DNA of 64,000 nucleotides from Victivallales bacterium (GTDB taxonomy: Bacteria > Verrucomicrobiota > Lentisphaeria > Oligosphaerales > Oligosphaeraceae), in NCBI GenBank assembly GCA_017535315.1, contig JAFXUD010000034.1, positions 1 through 64,000 of the forward strand. The letters are read 5' to 3'. Under the pieces are notes generated by a model. The model saw only the letters and a list, made by a program, of their open reading frames with translations, was not told where the DNA came from and did no database searches. Numbering within the stretch: the first letter of the stretch is position 1; every line of letters begins with the position of its first letter. The translations under genes and the position numbers were made by a program. Shown one piece after another: positions 8,474-18,158 of this stretch.

Positions 8474-10168
8474 ATGAACGGAATGCTGTTGCTGGTTGGT
8501 TCAATCGTCTATTTTCTGCTGGCTTATTTCCTGTATGGGAGGTTTGTGGCGAAGCGCTTTGGGGTTGACCCGAAACGAGCCACGCCTGCACACACACAAG
8601 AGGATGGCATCGACTACGTGCCCACGCCCCCAGCGGTGCTGTTCGGGCATCATTTCGCCTCCATCGCAGGGGCGGGGCCCATCATCGGGCCGATTGTAGC
8701 CGCCTCCTTCGGCTGGCTGCCCGCCTTCCTGTGGATAGTTCTCGGCTGCGTCTTCATTGGTTCGATGCATGACTTCGCCGCCATGTTCCTCTCAGTCCGA
8801 AACCAGGGGCGCTCCATCGCCTACGCCATTGAAGAGGAGTTAGGCTACTGGGGACGCCAGCTATTCCTCTTTTTTTGCATCGCGGCCTTGCTGCTGGTCG
8901 TCGCGGTCTTCACGCTTCAAGTGGTAAGTGGCTTCATCGCCAATCCTGGTGTCGCCACCTCCTCCATCCTGTTCATTTTTTTGGCCCCCTTCTTCGGCAT
9001 CGCCACCAATCGCAAAATCCTAACCCTGACCGAGGCCTCCCTAGTCTTCGTGCCCCTGCTCTTTGTCTTCGTCTGGTTCGGCACCGTCGTCCCCTTTGAC
9101 ATGGTCGCCATCGTCGGCAACGAAAAGACCGCGCGCACCATCTGGACCATTGCCCTGCTCTACTATGCGGCCATCGCCTCCATCATTCCCGTCTGGATTT
9201 TGCTCCAGCCCCGCGACTACCTCAACTCCTATCTGCTCTATGCCATGATGGGACTGGGCATCATCAGCGTCGTCGTCGCCCAGCCCGCCATCAATATGCC
9301 TGCCATGGATATTCCCGATGGCAAGAGCTTCGTCCCGAACATCCTTCCGTTGCTCTTCGTCACCATCGCCTGCGGTGCCTGCTCGGGTTTCCATGCCCTG
9401 GTCGCATCTGGCACCTCCGCCAAGCAGATTGACAGCGAAAAGCACATTCTCCCCGTCGGCTACGGCGGAATGCTGGTAGAGGGTGCACTCGCCATCCTTG
9501 CCCTGCTCAGCGTCGCCTACCTTGCACCACAGGATGCCGCTGGTGTCATGAAAGGCGCCCCAGCTGTCTCTTTTGCGAAGGGCATGGCGCACTTTGCTGA
9601 AGCGGTCGGCATCAAATACAACATCGGCTACAGCTTCATAAGCCTCGCCATCTCCGCTTTCCTGCTGACCAGCCTAGACACGGCCACGCGCCTGGCACGC
9701 TTTGTCCTGCAAGAGCTTGTGCTCCCCAGTGAGAAATCCCTTAACAAGATTGCCATCTCCGCCAAGGTGAATGTCTCCCGTCCTGCCCCGCAGCAGAAGC
9801 ACCCGATTCGCCATCTCATCGGCAGCCGCTGGATGGCCACCATCATCGTGGTCGTGCTTTCTGGCTACCTGGCGCTCAGTGGTGAAGGGATGACCATGTG
9901 GCCCGTGTTCGGCTCCTCCAACCAACTACTGGCAGCCCTCACGCTGCTGGCCGTCTCCCTGTGGCTGCTGCGCAGGAAGTACAAGGCACTGTTTGCCCTG
10001 CTCCCGATGGGCTTCATGATGGTCATCAGTCTCTGGGCGCTGATTAACCTGATTATCCAGAATAGAGACAAACCCGCACTGCTCTCCATCAGTGTCTTCC
10101 TGCTGGTTCTGGCCATTTTGCTCGTCTGCCTGGCAGTCAAAACTTTGATGAACAGAAAAAAGAACTAA
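8474..10168 (+). CDS. carbon starvation protein A family transporter (CstA-like)
   Basis: 564 residues with about 14-16 hydrophobic segments. The N-terminal block DYVPTPPAVLFGHHFASIAG, followed by GAGPIIGP and GSMHDFAAMFLSVRNQGRS, is diagnostic of the CstA family. Members import peptides or pyruvate in E. coli; the substrate here is unknown. AAGGAGAAG precedes ATG 8474. It may share a transcript with tkt, with the heptamer hairpin between them. Confidence 0.93.
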   Translation: MNGMLLLVGSIVYFLLAYFLYGRFVAKRFGVDPKRATPAHTQEDGIDYVPTPPAVLFGHHFASIAGAGPIIGPIVAASFGWLPAFLWIVLGCVFIGSMHDFAAMFLSVRNQGRSIAYAIEEELGYWGRQLFLFFCIAALLLVVAVFTLQVVSGFIANPGVATSSILFIFLAPFFGIATNRKILTLTEASLVFVPLLFVFVWFGTVVPFDMVAIVGNEKTARTIWTIALLYYAAIASIIPVWILLQPRDYLNSYLLYAMMGLGIISVVVAQPAINMPAMDIPDGKSFVPNILPLLFVTIACGACSGFHALVASGTSAKQIDSEKHILPVGYGGMLVEGALAILALLSVAYLAPQDAAGVMKGAPAVSFAKGMAHFAEAVGIKYNIGYSFISLAISAFLLTSLDTATRLARFVLQELVLPSEKSLNKIAISAKVNVSRPAPQQKHPIRHLIGSRWMATIIVVVLSGYLALSGEGMTMWPVFGSSNQLLAALTLLAVSLWLLRRKYKALFALLPMGFMMVISLWALINLIIQNRDKPALLSISVFLLVLAILLVCLAVKTLMNRKKN

Positions 10169-10182
10169 TTTTCAAAGGGTAT

Positions 10183-10210
10183 TTGACTACTCCTCGAATC
10201 CAATTATATT
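10183..10210 (+). promoter_or_regulatory. candidate promoter of ferredoxin gene
   Basis: TTGACT (10183-10188) and TATATT (10205-10210) are 16 bp apart and sit 70 bp upstream of the ferredoxin start. This resembles a sigma-70-type promoter and is untested. Confidence 0.45.
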
Positions 10211-10280
10211 AAGAGGTATCCTCTTATTGCTGGCTCTTATGCCAAAAAAACATGAACCCCAATTGAAAGGAAAACGAAAA

Positions 10281-10454
10281 ATGGCAGCAAAAGTTGACAA
10301 AGAGAAATGCGTTGGATGCGGTGCCTGCAAGGATGCCTGCCCAGCCGAGGCAATCGAAATAAAGGACGACAAAGCCACTGTCGATGCCGACAAGTGCCTC
10401 AGCTGCGGCGCCTGCGAAGGCGAATGCCCCCAGGAAGCAATCAAGGTTGAGTAA
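10281..10454 (+). CDS. 2[4Fe-4S] ferredoxin
   Basis: 57 residues with two CxxCxxCxxxCP clusters: CVGCGACKDACP (about 11-22) and CLSCGACEGECP (about 39-50). This is a clostridial-type ferredoxin carrying two low-potential [4Fe-4S] clusters as a cytoplasmic electron carrier. ATG 10281 has AAAGGAAAA upstream and gives the usual compact length; an upstream in-frame start at 10227 would add a non-conserved Lys-rich leader. It is flanked by its own promoter-like site and an intrinsic terminator, so probably monocistronic. Confidence 0.95.
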   Translation: MAAKVDKEKCVGCGACKDACPAEAIEIKDDKATVDADKCLSCGACEGECPQEAIKVE

Positions 10455-10483
10455 TCTACCGAGGCCTTTCCACAAACGCATTG

Positions 10484-10523
10484 AACGCCGAACCCTGCCC
10501 ACGCAGCCGTTCGGCGTTTTTTT
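10484..10523 (+). terminator. intrinsic terminator of ferredoxin gene
   Basis: A 10 bp perfect stem AACGCCGAAC / GTTCGGCGTT with a 15-base loop is followed immediately by a T run. Confidence 0.92.
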
Positions 10524-10569
10524 AGAGGTAATTTCAAAACCAGCGCGCGCTGGTTTTGAAATTATCTCT
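10524..10569. repeat. 46 bp near-perfect palindrome
   Basis: The centre lies between 10546 and 10547. Bases 10530-10563 are a perfect 34 bp palindrome (left half AATTTCAAAACCAGCGC) with no loop, extending to 46 bp with one mismatch (10528 G / 10565 T, a G-U pair in RNA). It lies between the ferredoxin terminator and ispE, ending 12 bases before the ispE start. Confidence 0.95.
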
Positions 10570-10581
10570 TTAGTTGCAACC

Positions 10582-11433
10582 ATGAAAACCTGCGCAAAAG
10601 TCAATCTCTTCCTGAAAATCACGGGCAAACGCCCTGATGGTTACCATGAGCTTGAAAACATCTTCTGGCCCCTTCCATGGCTTCAAGACACGGTCACGGT
10701 GACCATGAAGACCTCTGGCGGCATTTCAATGGAGTGCGAGGCGCCAGGCGTTCCCGTCGATGAAACCAACCTCTGCTGGAAGGCTGCGAAGGTATTTCTG
10801 GAGACGAGTGCCCTGCCCCTCTCCCCCCATATTGCCCTTACGAAGCGCATCCCCATTGCAGCAGGACTTGGCGGTGGCAGTTCGGATGCGGCAGCCACAC
10901 TGCTGGAATTGAACAGGCTGACTGGCAACCCACTTGACAGCGCAAAACTTCACGCCATAGCTGCCAATCTAGGAGCGGACGTGCCCTTCTTCCTGAATCC
11001 AATCCCATCGCTCGCCACAGGCATTGGCGAAGTTCTCTCACCTGTGTCTTCAAAAGGCAGCTGCCATATCTTCCTGGCCAATCCCCAGTTTCCCGTCCCT
11101 GCCTCCTGGGCCTACAAGCACTGGCATGAGGATTTCATCGACAAAAAGGTTTCCTGTGAAGAGATACTGGCCTTTATGAAATCTGGAGAATGGGGAAATG
11201 TTTTCAGCAGAATCCGCAACGACCTGGAATACTGCATCTTCAGGAAGTTTCAAATACTAGGTATCGTTCGCGAGCGCATGGAAGAAGTTGGGATATCCAA
11301 TGTACACGTCTCGGGCAGCGGCCCGACACTGTTCGGCCTCTCATCGCCTGAGATTTCCGCAAAAGCCAAGCCCCTGCTTGAAGAGGAGTTTAGCGGCTTC
11401 CTGAAATGCTATTGTGAGAATAGAGGTATGTAG
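10582..11433 (+). CDS. ispE: 4-diphosphocytidyl-2-C-methyl-D-erythritol kinase
   Basis: 283 residues, normal for IspE. N-terminal KVNLFLKITGKRPDGYHEL, the GHMP-kinase ATP loop PIAAGLGGGSSDAAA (about residues 93-107) and the C-terminal VSGSGPTLFGL are all present. It phosphorylates CDP-ME in the MEP pathway of isoprenoid synthesis. ATG 10582 is chosen because homology starts there; a longer in-frame ORF from 10384 runs through the ferredoxin gene and the terminator and is not plausible. No clear ribosome binding site is seen; the large palindrome lies directly upstream and could affect initiation. Confidence 0.95.
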   Translation: MKTCAKVNLFLKITGKRPDGYHELENIFWPLPWLQDTVTVTMKTSGGISMECEAPGVPVDETNLCWKAAKVFLETSALPLSPHIALTKRIPIAAGLGGGSSDAAATLLELNRLTGNPLDSAKLHAIAANLGADVPFFLNPIPSLATGIGEVLSPVSSKGSCHIFLANPQFPVPASWAYKHWHEDFIDKKVSCEEILAFMKSGEWGNVFSRIRNDLEYCIFRKFQILGIVRERMEEVGISNVHVSGSGPTLFGLSSPEISAKAKPLLEEEFSGFLKCYCENRGM

Positions 11434-11480
11434 AACTACCTCACTTCAGAAGGGGCAAATTGGCATAATCCGCTACTTGT

Positions 11481-11614
11481 TCTGCGCCTTGCCGCTCCGC
11501 TTCGCTACGCGGCACGGCGTAAAAGAAATGAATGGGTCGTCTGTCCGTGGGTTTCGCTCGCGCCAAAGGCGCTTGCTTCACCCACGGCTACATTCCTGCC
11601 GCCGCTAACGCGGC
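11481..11614. repeat. dispersed intergenic repeat, inverted orientation
   Basis: The segment TGCGCCTTGCCGCT...TACGCGGCACGG, followed by CCGTGGGT (11545) and ACCCACGG (11580-11587), is the reverse complement of the arrangement at 32099-32230. It fills the gap between ispE and the FxsA-family gene. Confidence 0.85.
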
Positions 11615-11645
11615 TTATCATCATGAATATCAAACACTTAATAAC

Positions 11646-12137
11646 ATGAAAATCTTCTTATATCTCTTCCTTTTCTTTGTACTAGTGGCCAACGTGGAGT
11701 TGTTCACCTTCCTGTACCTTGGAGCAGCCATCGGACTGTTGCCAACGCTGGTCATCATCATCGGCACAGGAATGCTGGGCGCCTATCTCGCCAAGCAGGA
11801 AGGGCTGAAAAGTTGGAACCGCATCCAGGCAGCACTCGCACGTGGGCAGAATCCCTCCCGCGAGATGATTAACGGGCTATGCATCCTCTTGGCTGGCATT
11901 GCGCTGTGCATTCCTGGCTTCATCAGCGACATCTGCGGCCTGCTTCTTCTTGTTCCATTCGTGCGCACTCTCCTCGTGGACTTTGTCGGCAAGCGATGGA
12001 AGCCCATCTCTATTTTCAACTTGCACACCCAAGCTGACGACGAAGTGGACGACTCTACAACGCAAGACGGCCCTACCCCTTTCAGACACACGGGCGACGA
12101 TTCAGATATCATTGACGTGGAGCCTATTGAGCACTAA
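11646..12137 (+). CDS. fxsA: FxsA family membrane protein
   Basis: 163 residues. N-terminal hydrophobic helices with VELFTFLYLGAAIG, then GTGMLGAYLAKQEGL, and a second pair around PGFISDICGLLLLVPFVR match the FxsA cytoplasmic membrane protein family (in E. coli, overproduction relieves F exclusion of phage T7). The acidic C-terminal tail is typical. ATG 11646 starts the first membrane helix; an in-frame extension upstream lies in the dispersed repeat. The end overlaps the convergent 300-residue gene by 14 bp. Confidence 0.85.
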   Translation: MKIFLYLFLFFVLVANVELFTFLYLGAAIGLLPTLVIIIGTGMLGAYLAKQEGLKSWNRIQAALARGQNPSREMINGLCILLAGIALCIPGFISDICGLLLLVPFVRTLLVDFVGKRWKPISIFNLHTQADDEVDDSTTQDGPTPFRHTGDDSDIIDVEPIEH

Positions 12138-13026
12138 ACGGAGAGGTAATCATCTCCCAATCTGCTTCTTTGCGGTACTGCGCCATCTGAATGGCGATTT
12201 GGTTTTTCTCGCCTAGAAGCTGGCAATCGGCACGATAACGGAAGCACATTCTCCCGATTTCCTCAAATTGCCCAACAAAATAGCGCTTTTTGCGTGTATA
12301 AACAACCTTTTCCTCCCCATCAGGCCTCCAAAATGGCACTGGAAACAGCTTTGTGGCATTCAGGAAATCAGCCGTATATTCGGCAAGTGTCTTCTCACGC
12401 AATGCCATGTCCGCTAGAGAGATGAAGCATAGGAAAAGACGGCGCAGCCGCCACTCAAAGATGAGCGTCTTGCGGCCAGCCTGAAGCGAGGTTGAACTCA
12501 GTTTCAGTTCCCGCGGCAACAGGGAAAAGACATCGTAGAACGACCACGGGGCCAACCCCTCTGAAAACCAGCTAAAGGATTGGACTATCTGCCGAAAACA
12601 TAGTGCAGGCATTTCCTTGGAGCGGGCGTCAAAATGAAGCCTAAAGAAAGGGAATGGTTCTTGCTGTGTGTTAGGAACGCGATAGCCGACAACCAGCACC
12701 CGCCCATCCGCCATGCGGTATTCATGCGCAGTCCATTCAGGCGGAAGTTCCAATATCGGTGTCACCTTTTCTGCGGTTTCCGTCAGTTCCCGCGCCTGTT
12801 TCTGGCAATTCTTATGCACCTTTTCTGCATTGAGAGCCTCCTTCGGCTCCAGCCAGTCAAGCTCCAAGCGCGGCGCATAATCGTCCTCCAGGACGACACG
12901 GTTCAACCCCTTGCTCAATTCCGTCAGAGCAAGTTCCCAGGAGGCAGGCGTCAAGAAGGCGAGTCCATTCCAGGCAAAGAGTTTCTGGGATGGACTGGCT
13001 ACGAGTTTTTGCGGTAGTTCAAGCAA
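12124..13026 (-). CDS. conserved-looking protein of unknown function
   Basis: 300 residues, not recognised. The N-terminal part has FAWNGLAFLTPASWEL (about 18-33) and LEDDYAPRLELDW, suggesting a small beta-rich domain; the rest is mixed alpha/beta and rich in aromatic and basic residues (RKKRYFVGQFEEIGRMCFR). There is no signal peptide or membrane helix. The start appears to be TTG 13026 with GGAAAA upstream; no earlier ATG exists in frame. It overlaps fxsA convergently and lies 56 bp downstream of the secreted hydrolase gene on the same strand, so the two may be co-transcribed. Confidence 0.6.
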   Translation of the reverse strand: MLELPQKLVASPSQKLFAWNGLAFLTPASWELALTELSKGLNRVVLEDDYAPRLELDWLEPKEALNAEKVHKNCQKQARELTETAEKVTPILELPPEWTAHEYRMADGRVLVVGYRVPNTQQEPFPFFRLHFDARSKEMPALCFRQIVQSFSWFSEGLAPWSFYDVFSLLPRELKLSSTSLQAGRKTLIFEWRLRRLFLCFISLADMALREKTLAEYTADFLNATKLFPVPFWRPDGEEKVVYTRKKRYFVGQFEEIGRMCFRYRADCQLLGEKNQIAIQMAQYRKEADWEMITSPFSAQ

Positions 13027-13081
13027 GGGGATTTTCCGTGTTTTTGTGGCGGCACATTGCCTACGCCAGTTTTTTGCGATG

Positions 13082-15073
13082 CTACTTCACCTTGATAAAA
13101 ACGGTTTCAAGGGGCTTGAGGGTTCCGACGAGCTGCTTGCCGTTCACCTTCACATCCGCCTCGCTCAGAGTCAGCCCCTCCAAAACCATGACCTTCTTAA
13201 ACTCAAGCGAGAAGGAGTACGGCTTTTCGTTGGAAGTGTTCACGGCAAGTATCCAGGTGGTTCCGTTCAGTGCATAGGAACGAAGGGCAATCATGCCCCC
13301 CGTGTTGCCAACAACGGTGTATTTCGCTGGTTCTTCGATGGAAAGAAGCACCTCCTCGTGCGACATGATGCGCTCAGCAACTCTCTTGAGTTCGCCAAAG
13401 TGTTCCTCAAACGGGATACGCGGAAGGATGCCTTCCTTGTCGCGCCTCTGCAAGTCCGTGTAGGAATAGTAGATAAGGCCATTGGCGCCGCCCGCGATGC
13501 ACATCCAGGACATGGCGTCCATCTCCTCGTAGGAGGGGCGGCGGCATGCCTTGCATTTCTCAATCGGGTAGCCATACCTCACCCAGTAGTGGCCCCAGCA
13601 GAAGGCCTGCGGAACCATGAGAAGCATCTTTGAGCCCATGACAGCGTCGTCCATCAGCCGCGTCCAGCGATAGGCCTGCTGCGGCTTGCCACTTGGAATC
13701 GGATAGGGATCGCCTCCGTGGATGTCCGAGCCATTCAGAAAGGCACGGAATTCGGAGGGGCGGCAGAGCACTGTCCAGGTGGGATGGTCGGGATCCAGTT
13801 CCTCGCAGGCCTGGCGGTACTGGATTGCATCGCCCACAAACTCCTCTGCAAGTTCGTCATTGATGTACCACGCTGCCACGGCGGGGTGGTTCTTCCACTC
13901 CTTCAGCCGTGCAAGTCCCTTTTCCTGCATCTCCTTTGTAGCCGCCGCATCGTGCTTCTTGGCGCTGACACTATCCTTGATGGAGTAGAAGATGCGGATG
14001 TTGTGCTCTTGCAGGAAGTCCATCAACGCCTTGTCTTTCGGCGAATTGTAGGGCATTACGCAGTTGAACTTGCTGTCCATATAGATTTCCATCTCCTTCG
14101 GGACGATGGAGCTCATATACATCCCCAGCGGGAAGAAGGGCTTGCCATCCACAATCATGCGACGGTGCGTATCGATGGTGGTCTTGTAATGCGGTTCCTC
14201 GGCCAGTTTCGTGAAGGTGCCGTCCTGCGTGTATGCCTTGCCGTCTGGGGCCGTAATCACCACGCGCATGGTATATTTCCCGACTGGCAAATTACCTGCG
14301 TCAAAGGAATAGACGAGCCTGTCGGAGAGCACCTTCTCGGAGGGGACCGTCAAGATGACCTTCTCGCCAGCAATAAGTTGCAGACGAGAGTCAGCAAAAG
14401 TTGCCTCGGGGAACGGGGAAAGCCCCTGGCCACGCCCGCAATATACCGTGACCTTCCCAGCAACAGCCTGGTCGCGGTAGTGGTCTGTGGCAAGCCCGCC
14501 CGTGAAAACGTCCGCGACAGCCTCGACCAGTTCGCACTTGTCAAACCAGACCTTGGCGTCGCCTGTGCCATTCGGGGTGACTCGAAAACCGAGGCTGACG
14601 CCCTTCACACCTGGAGGAACGGTCGCCTTTCCCGTCACCTTCACCCAATCCGTGTTCAGACCAACAATCATGGAACCGTATTCGCCGCCCATGTACTTGC
14701 CGTCCGACCAAAACTCCAAGAAGATGTTCGGTTTTACCTTGCAAGGCTGGTCGCCGTTGACGGGGACCACCTTCGCCAGGATGCTGTAGCGGTAGAATTT
14801 GCCTGGCTCCGCAGGCACCGTCTGGGTGACGAAGCGGTACTTCTTCGGTTCGTTGTTGTACATGATGCTCCGTTCGCCATCCTGCACATTTTCCGTGGTG
14901 GATATCCAGACGGCATCGGTAGCCGCCTCGTTTCCGTCGATGCGCAAATTCCACGCCTCGGGCACTCCCCTGGCGTCCAGTTCCTCGAAACTCCCGTTCT
15001 TGATCAGATTCGTCTCCGCCGCACCCGCCAGCGCACAGGCTGCCAGCAGACCAATCCACGATTTCTTCAGCAT
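13082..15073 (-). CDS. secreted carbohydrate-binding / TIM-barrel hydrolase-like protein
   Basis: 663 residues. A Sec signal peptide (MLKKSWIGLLAACALAGAA) is followed by a CBM4/9-like galactose-binding fold (NLIKNGSFEE to DKCELVE, about 25-190), a beta-sandwich, and a TIM-barrel region (about 300-580) with HPAVAAWYINDELAEEF, GGDPYP and GGANGLIYYSY. A small C-terminal beta domain closes the protein. The overall plan is that of GH2/GH5-like glycosidases, but the exact family is not recognised. ATG 15073 has AAAGGGACG upstream and starts the signal peptide, so it is preferred over an in-frame ATG nine codons earlier. Confidence 0.7.
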   Translation of the reverse strand: MLKKSWIGLLAACALAGAAETNLIKNGSFEELDARGVPEAWNLRIDGNEAATDAVWISTTENVQDGERSIMYNNEPKKYRFVTQTVPAEPGKFYRYSILAKVVPVNGDQPCKVKPNIFLEFWSDGKYMGGEYGSMIVGLNTDWVKVTGKATVPPGVKGVSLGFRVTPNGTGDAKVWFDKCELVEAVADVFTGGLATDHYRDQAVAGKVTVYCGRGQGLSPFPEATFADSRLQLIAGEKVILTVPSEKVLSDRLVYSFDAGNLPVGKYTMRVVITAPDGKAYTQDGTFTKLAEEPHYKTTIDTHRRMIVDGKPFFPLGMYMSSIVPKEMEIYMDSKFNCVMPYNSPKDKALMDFLQEHNIRIFYSIKDSVSAKKHDAAATKEMQEKGLARLKEWKNHPAVAAWYINDELAEEFVGDAIQYRQACEELDPDHPTWTVLCRPSEFRAFLNGSDIHGGDPYPIPSGKPQQAYRWTRLMDDAVMGSKMLLMVPQAFCWGHYWVRYGYPIEKCKACRRPSYEEMDAMSWMCIAGGANGLIYYSYTDLQRRDKEGILPRIPFEEHFGELKRVAERIMSHEEVLLSIEEPAKYTVVGNTGGMIALRSYALNGTTWILAVNTSNEKPYSFSLEFKKVMVLEGLTLSEADVKVNGKQLVGTLKPLETVFIKVK

Positions 15074-15231
15074 TTTTCGTCCCTTTTTATCGTTGTCCAC
15101 AAAAAAAAACTCATTTGCAGTTTTTTGCGTGTAACCGTCTTGCTTTTATAGATTATGTGTGTAGAATTAATATAACTAGTAGAATTGTAAAATAAAACGC
15201 AAATCACCAAAAAATAAATAAGAACACAAAA

Positions 15232-15930
15232 ATGAAAAAAGCCTTCACCCTAATCGAGCTGCTGGTCGTCATCGCCATCATTGCCATCCTGGCCGCCATG
15301 CTGCTGCCCGCATTGAGCAAGGCCCGTGAAAAGTCTCGCGCCATCTCCTGCGTGAACAACCTGAAGCAGTTGGGCATCGGCCTTGCTCTCTACTGCGACG
15401 ACTACGATGACTACATCGTTCCTGAAGACACATCCACAACCTCAAACCACCGTCCGTTCTGGCCAGAAGTCATGATGGGCGTCGCGTATTCCTCCGACAA
15501 CAGCTCTGGCATTGATGGCCCCTACATCTCCTCCAAGATTCTGGCCTGCCCGAGCGCAATGGCCTCAAATGTCTGGTTTAATCGTGTCTATGGTCTAAAC
15601 TGGTGCCTCACCAACCGCAGCTTCAGCTACAAGCGCAGCGCACTGAAGGCACACAGCCAGAAAATCATCGCCTGCTGCTCAACTCAGAACGACGCTTCCA
15701 CTGGTTTGCCCAATGGCTACATGTACCAGCGCTTCAACCCCAAATGGACCACGCTGACGGACACGGGCTGGGGTTTCCCCGTTGGCCGCCATCTGGACGC
15801 CTGTACCACGCTTCACCTGGACGGGCATGTTCAGAGTTTCAAGATGCCCGTCAAGTCCAATCCATGGGCGGCCTTCCCATTCAACTACAACCAGGCCGAC
15901 AGCAAGCCATATCTCCTGCCTGAATACTAA
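15232..15930 (+). CDS. prepilin-like protein (DUF1559/H-X9-DG type), array member 1
   Basis: 232 residues. Class III leader [20 protein letters not shown] gives a single N-terminal helix for assembly or anchoring after prepilin peptidase cleavage. The globular part has paired Cys residues and ends with [15 protein letters not shown], an exact H-X9-DG motif. It is closely related to the next two genes (shared CDDYxDY and [12 protein letters not shown]). The -1 residue is Ala rather than the usual Gly. No clear Shine-Dalgarno. First gene of a six-gene tandem array; function unknown beyond pseudopilin-like surface role. Confidence 0.85.
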   Translation: MKKAFTLIELLVVIAIIAILAAMLLPALSKAREKSRAISCVNNLKQLGIGLALYCDDYDDYIVPEDTSTTSNHRPFWPEVMMGVAYSSDNSSGIDGPYISSKILACPSAMASNVWFNRVYGLNWCLTNRSFSYKRSALKAHSQKIIACCSTQNDASTGLPNGYMYQRFNPKWTTLTDTGWGFPVGRHLDACTTLHLDGHVQSFKMPVKSNPWAAFPFNYNQADSKPYLLPEY

Positions 15931-15970
15931 CTCTCCTCCATGCAAAGCAAAATATTAAAGGATTGAACTG

Positions 15971-16669
15971 ATGAAAAAGAAACATTTCACGCTAATCGAG
16001 CTGCTGGTCGTGATCGCCATCATCGCCATCCTCGCCGCCATGCTGCTGCCTGCATTGAGCAAAGCCCGTGAAAAGTCTCGCGCCATCTCCTGCGTGAACA
16101 ACATGAAGCAACTGGGCATCGGCGTCGCGCTCTACTGCGACGACTATGAAGACTATATCGTTCCGTCCGATCATACTTCGCCTGCAAGTCATCGCCCCTT
16201 CTGGCCAGAAGTCATGGTTGGTGTCGCCTATTCGTCCGACAACATCAATGGAGTTGATGGTACCTACATCTCCACCAAGGTTCTGACCTGCCCAAGCGCA
16301 ACAATAACAACTGGCTGGTACTACCGCACGTATGGCCTCAACTGGTGCCTTTCCAACCGCAGCTTCAGCTACAAGCGCAGTGCCCTGAAGTCCCACAGCC
16401 AGAAGATTCTCTTCTGCGACACGACCCAGAATGACTCAAGCGGCAATCCCAATGGCGGTATGTACAACCGATTCTATCCCAAGTACTCCACCTTGACCGA
16501 CACGGGTTGGGGTTGGCCTATTGGTCGCCACCTGGACGCCTGCAACACACTTCATCTGGACGGACATGTCCAAAGCTTCAAGATTCCCAACAAGGCCAAT
16601 CCTCAAGCAGCGTTCCCATTCAATTACAACCTGACTGACAGCAAACCATACCTCTTGCCTGAATACTAA
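15971..16669 (+). CDS. prepilin-like protein, array member 2
   Basis: 232 residues and a near copy of member 1: same leader with His at -1 (KKKH|FTLIE), same CDDYEDY segment, same [12 protein letters not shown] block, same H-X9-DG ([15 protein letters not shown]) and the same end [15 protein letters not shown] precedes ATG 15971, 40 bp after member 1. This is a recent tandem duplication. Confidence 0.85.
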   Translation: MKKKHFTLIELLVVIAIIAILAAMLLPALSKAREKSRAISCVNNMKQLGIGVALYCDDYEDYIVPSDHTSPASHRPFWPEVMVGVAYSSDNINGVDGTYISTKVLTCPSATITTGWYYRTYGLNWCLSNRSFSYKRSALKSHSQKILFCDTTQNDSSGNPNGGMYNRFYPKYSTLTDTGWGWPIGRHLDACNTLHLDGHVQSFKIPNKANPQAAFPFNYNLTDSKPYLLPEY

Positions 16670-16716
16670 GCCAGTTTATCAACACCAAATAAAATATCAA
16701 AGGAGATCCTCAGCAA

Positions 16717-17418
16717 ATGAAGAAACACTTCACCCTGATTGAGCTTCTGGTCGTCATCGCCATCATTGCCATTCTGGCCGCCATGCTGCTGCCTGCACTG
16801 GCCAAGGCACGCGAGAAGTCCCGCCAAATCTCCTGCGTGAACAACATGAAGCAGCTGGGTATCGGAGTCGCGCTCTACTGCGACGACTATAAAGACTATC
16901 TGCCCCCTGCAGACACCGCAGAAACCTCAAACAGGCGTCCAAACTGGACGGAAATAATGATGGGAACCGCGTGCACTTCCGCCAACCAGTACAACTGTGA
17001 GGGGGATTACATCTCCTCCAAGATTCTGTCATGCCCGAGCGCAACGGTTACGGGTGCCTGGTACTTTCGCGTCTATGGTATCAATTGGTATCTCGCCAAT
17101 CGCAGCTTCAGTTACAAGCGTAGCGCCTTGAAGTCGCACAGTTTGAAAATCATCTTCTGTGACACTGCTCAACATGACTCAAACGGCAATCCAACTGGCG
17201 GAATGTACCAGAGATTCACTCCCAACTGGCCTGGTATTCCTTACACCGACACAGGCTGGGGCTTCCCCAATGGCCGCCATATGGACGCCTGCAATACCCT
17301 TCATCTGGACGGGCATGTCCAGAACTTCAAAATTCCTGTCAGGGGCGCTCCCTACGCCTCTTTCCCATTCAACAAGAACGACGACAACAGCAAGCCGTAC
17401 ATTGATCCAAAATTCTAA
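16717..17418 (+). CDS. prepilin-like protein, array member 3
   Basis: 233 residues. It shares the leader (KKH|FTLIE), [21 protein letters not shown] and [15 protein letters not shown] with members 1 and 2 but is the most diverged of the three in the middle ([18 protein letters not shown]). AAAGGAG lies 12 bases before the start. Confidence 0.85.
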   Translation: MKKHFTLIELLVVIAIIAILAAMLLPALAKAREKSRQISCVNNMKQLGIGVALYCDDYKDYLPPADTAETSNRRPNWTEIMMGTACTSANQYNCEGDYISSKILSCPSATVTGAWYFRVYGINWYLANRSFSYKRSALKSHSLKIIFCDTAQHDSNGNPTGGMYQRFTPNWPGIPYTDTGWGFPNGRHMDACNTLHLDGHVQNFKIPVRGAPYASFPFNKNDDNSKPYIDPKF

Positions 17419-17491
17419 CCAGATGTTGCCTGTCTTTCTCTGGAAACACCAAAAAACAATATCACCTAATACCATCTAAAAAAAGAACACA

Positions 17492-18118
17492 ATGAAAAAA
17501 AGCTTCACACTGATTGAATTGCTGGTCGTGATCGCCATCATCGCCATTCTCGCCGCCATGCTCTTGCCTGCACTTGCCAAGGCACGCGAGAAGGCGCGCC
17601 AGATTTCCTGCGCCAGCAACCTGAAGCAGTTCGGCCTCGCAGTCACCATGTACACCGATGAAAACCAGGACTGGTTCCCCATTCAGAAAATCACAAGCAA
17701 GGAAGGCTGGATTTTCGGCACCAACATCGAAGGAGCCAAATACGACCTCTCCCCGAAGGACGGCGCCCTCTATCCATACATCAATGACGAGAAAATGTAC
17801 TTGTGCAAAAGCGACACTAACAAGGTAAACGCCACCTACGCTCGCAATACCAATCTCAGTACCGCCAAGACCAACGTCGTGGTGAAAAAGCCTTCCACAT
17901 TCGTAACCTTCGTCGAGGACAACAACAATGACGATGGTAATTTCGCCACAGCCTCCTGGAACTACACCGAAGACACCTTCAACAGCGACACCTCCACCAA
18001 TAAAGTCGGCAGGTTCCACACCAACAAATCCACCAACCTGCTCTTCACGGACGGCCACGTCGAAAACACCAGCAAGCCAGAAGACGAAATCCGTAAGCTC
18101 TGCGCACAGTACAAGTAA
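17492..18118 (+). CDS. prepilin-like protein, array member 4
   Basis: 208 residues; founder of a second sub-family. Leader [19 protein letters not shown], then [29 protein letters not shown], and near the end [17 protein letters not shown], in which the His-to-DG spacing is ten rather than nine. The absence of cysteine pairing seen in members 1-3 marks a different globular fold surface. No obvious Shine-Dalgarno. Confidence 0.83.
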   Translation: MKKSFTLIELLVVIAIIAILAAMLLPALAKAREKARQISCASNLKQFGLAVTMYTDENQDWFPIQKITSKEGWIFGTNIEGAKYDLSPKDGALYPYINDEKMYLCKSDTNKVNATYARNTNLSTAKTNVVVKKPSTFVTFVEDNNNDDGNFATASWNYTEDTFNSDTSTNKVGRFHTNKSTNLLFTDGHVENTSKPEDEIRKLCAQYK

Positions 18119-18158
18119 TACCCAATCAACTCCATACAAGTCCAAGGGGAGAAAAAAC

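Noticed and set aside
13718-15151. 477-codon open frame antisense to the secreted hydrolase
   Set aside because: The minus-strand protein has a signal peptide, ribosome binding site and domain motifs; the plus-strand product has none.
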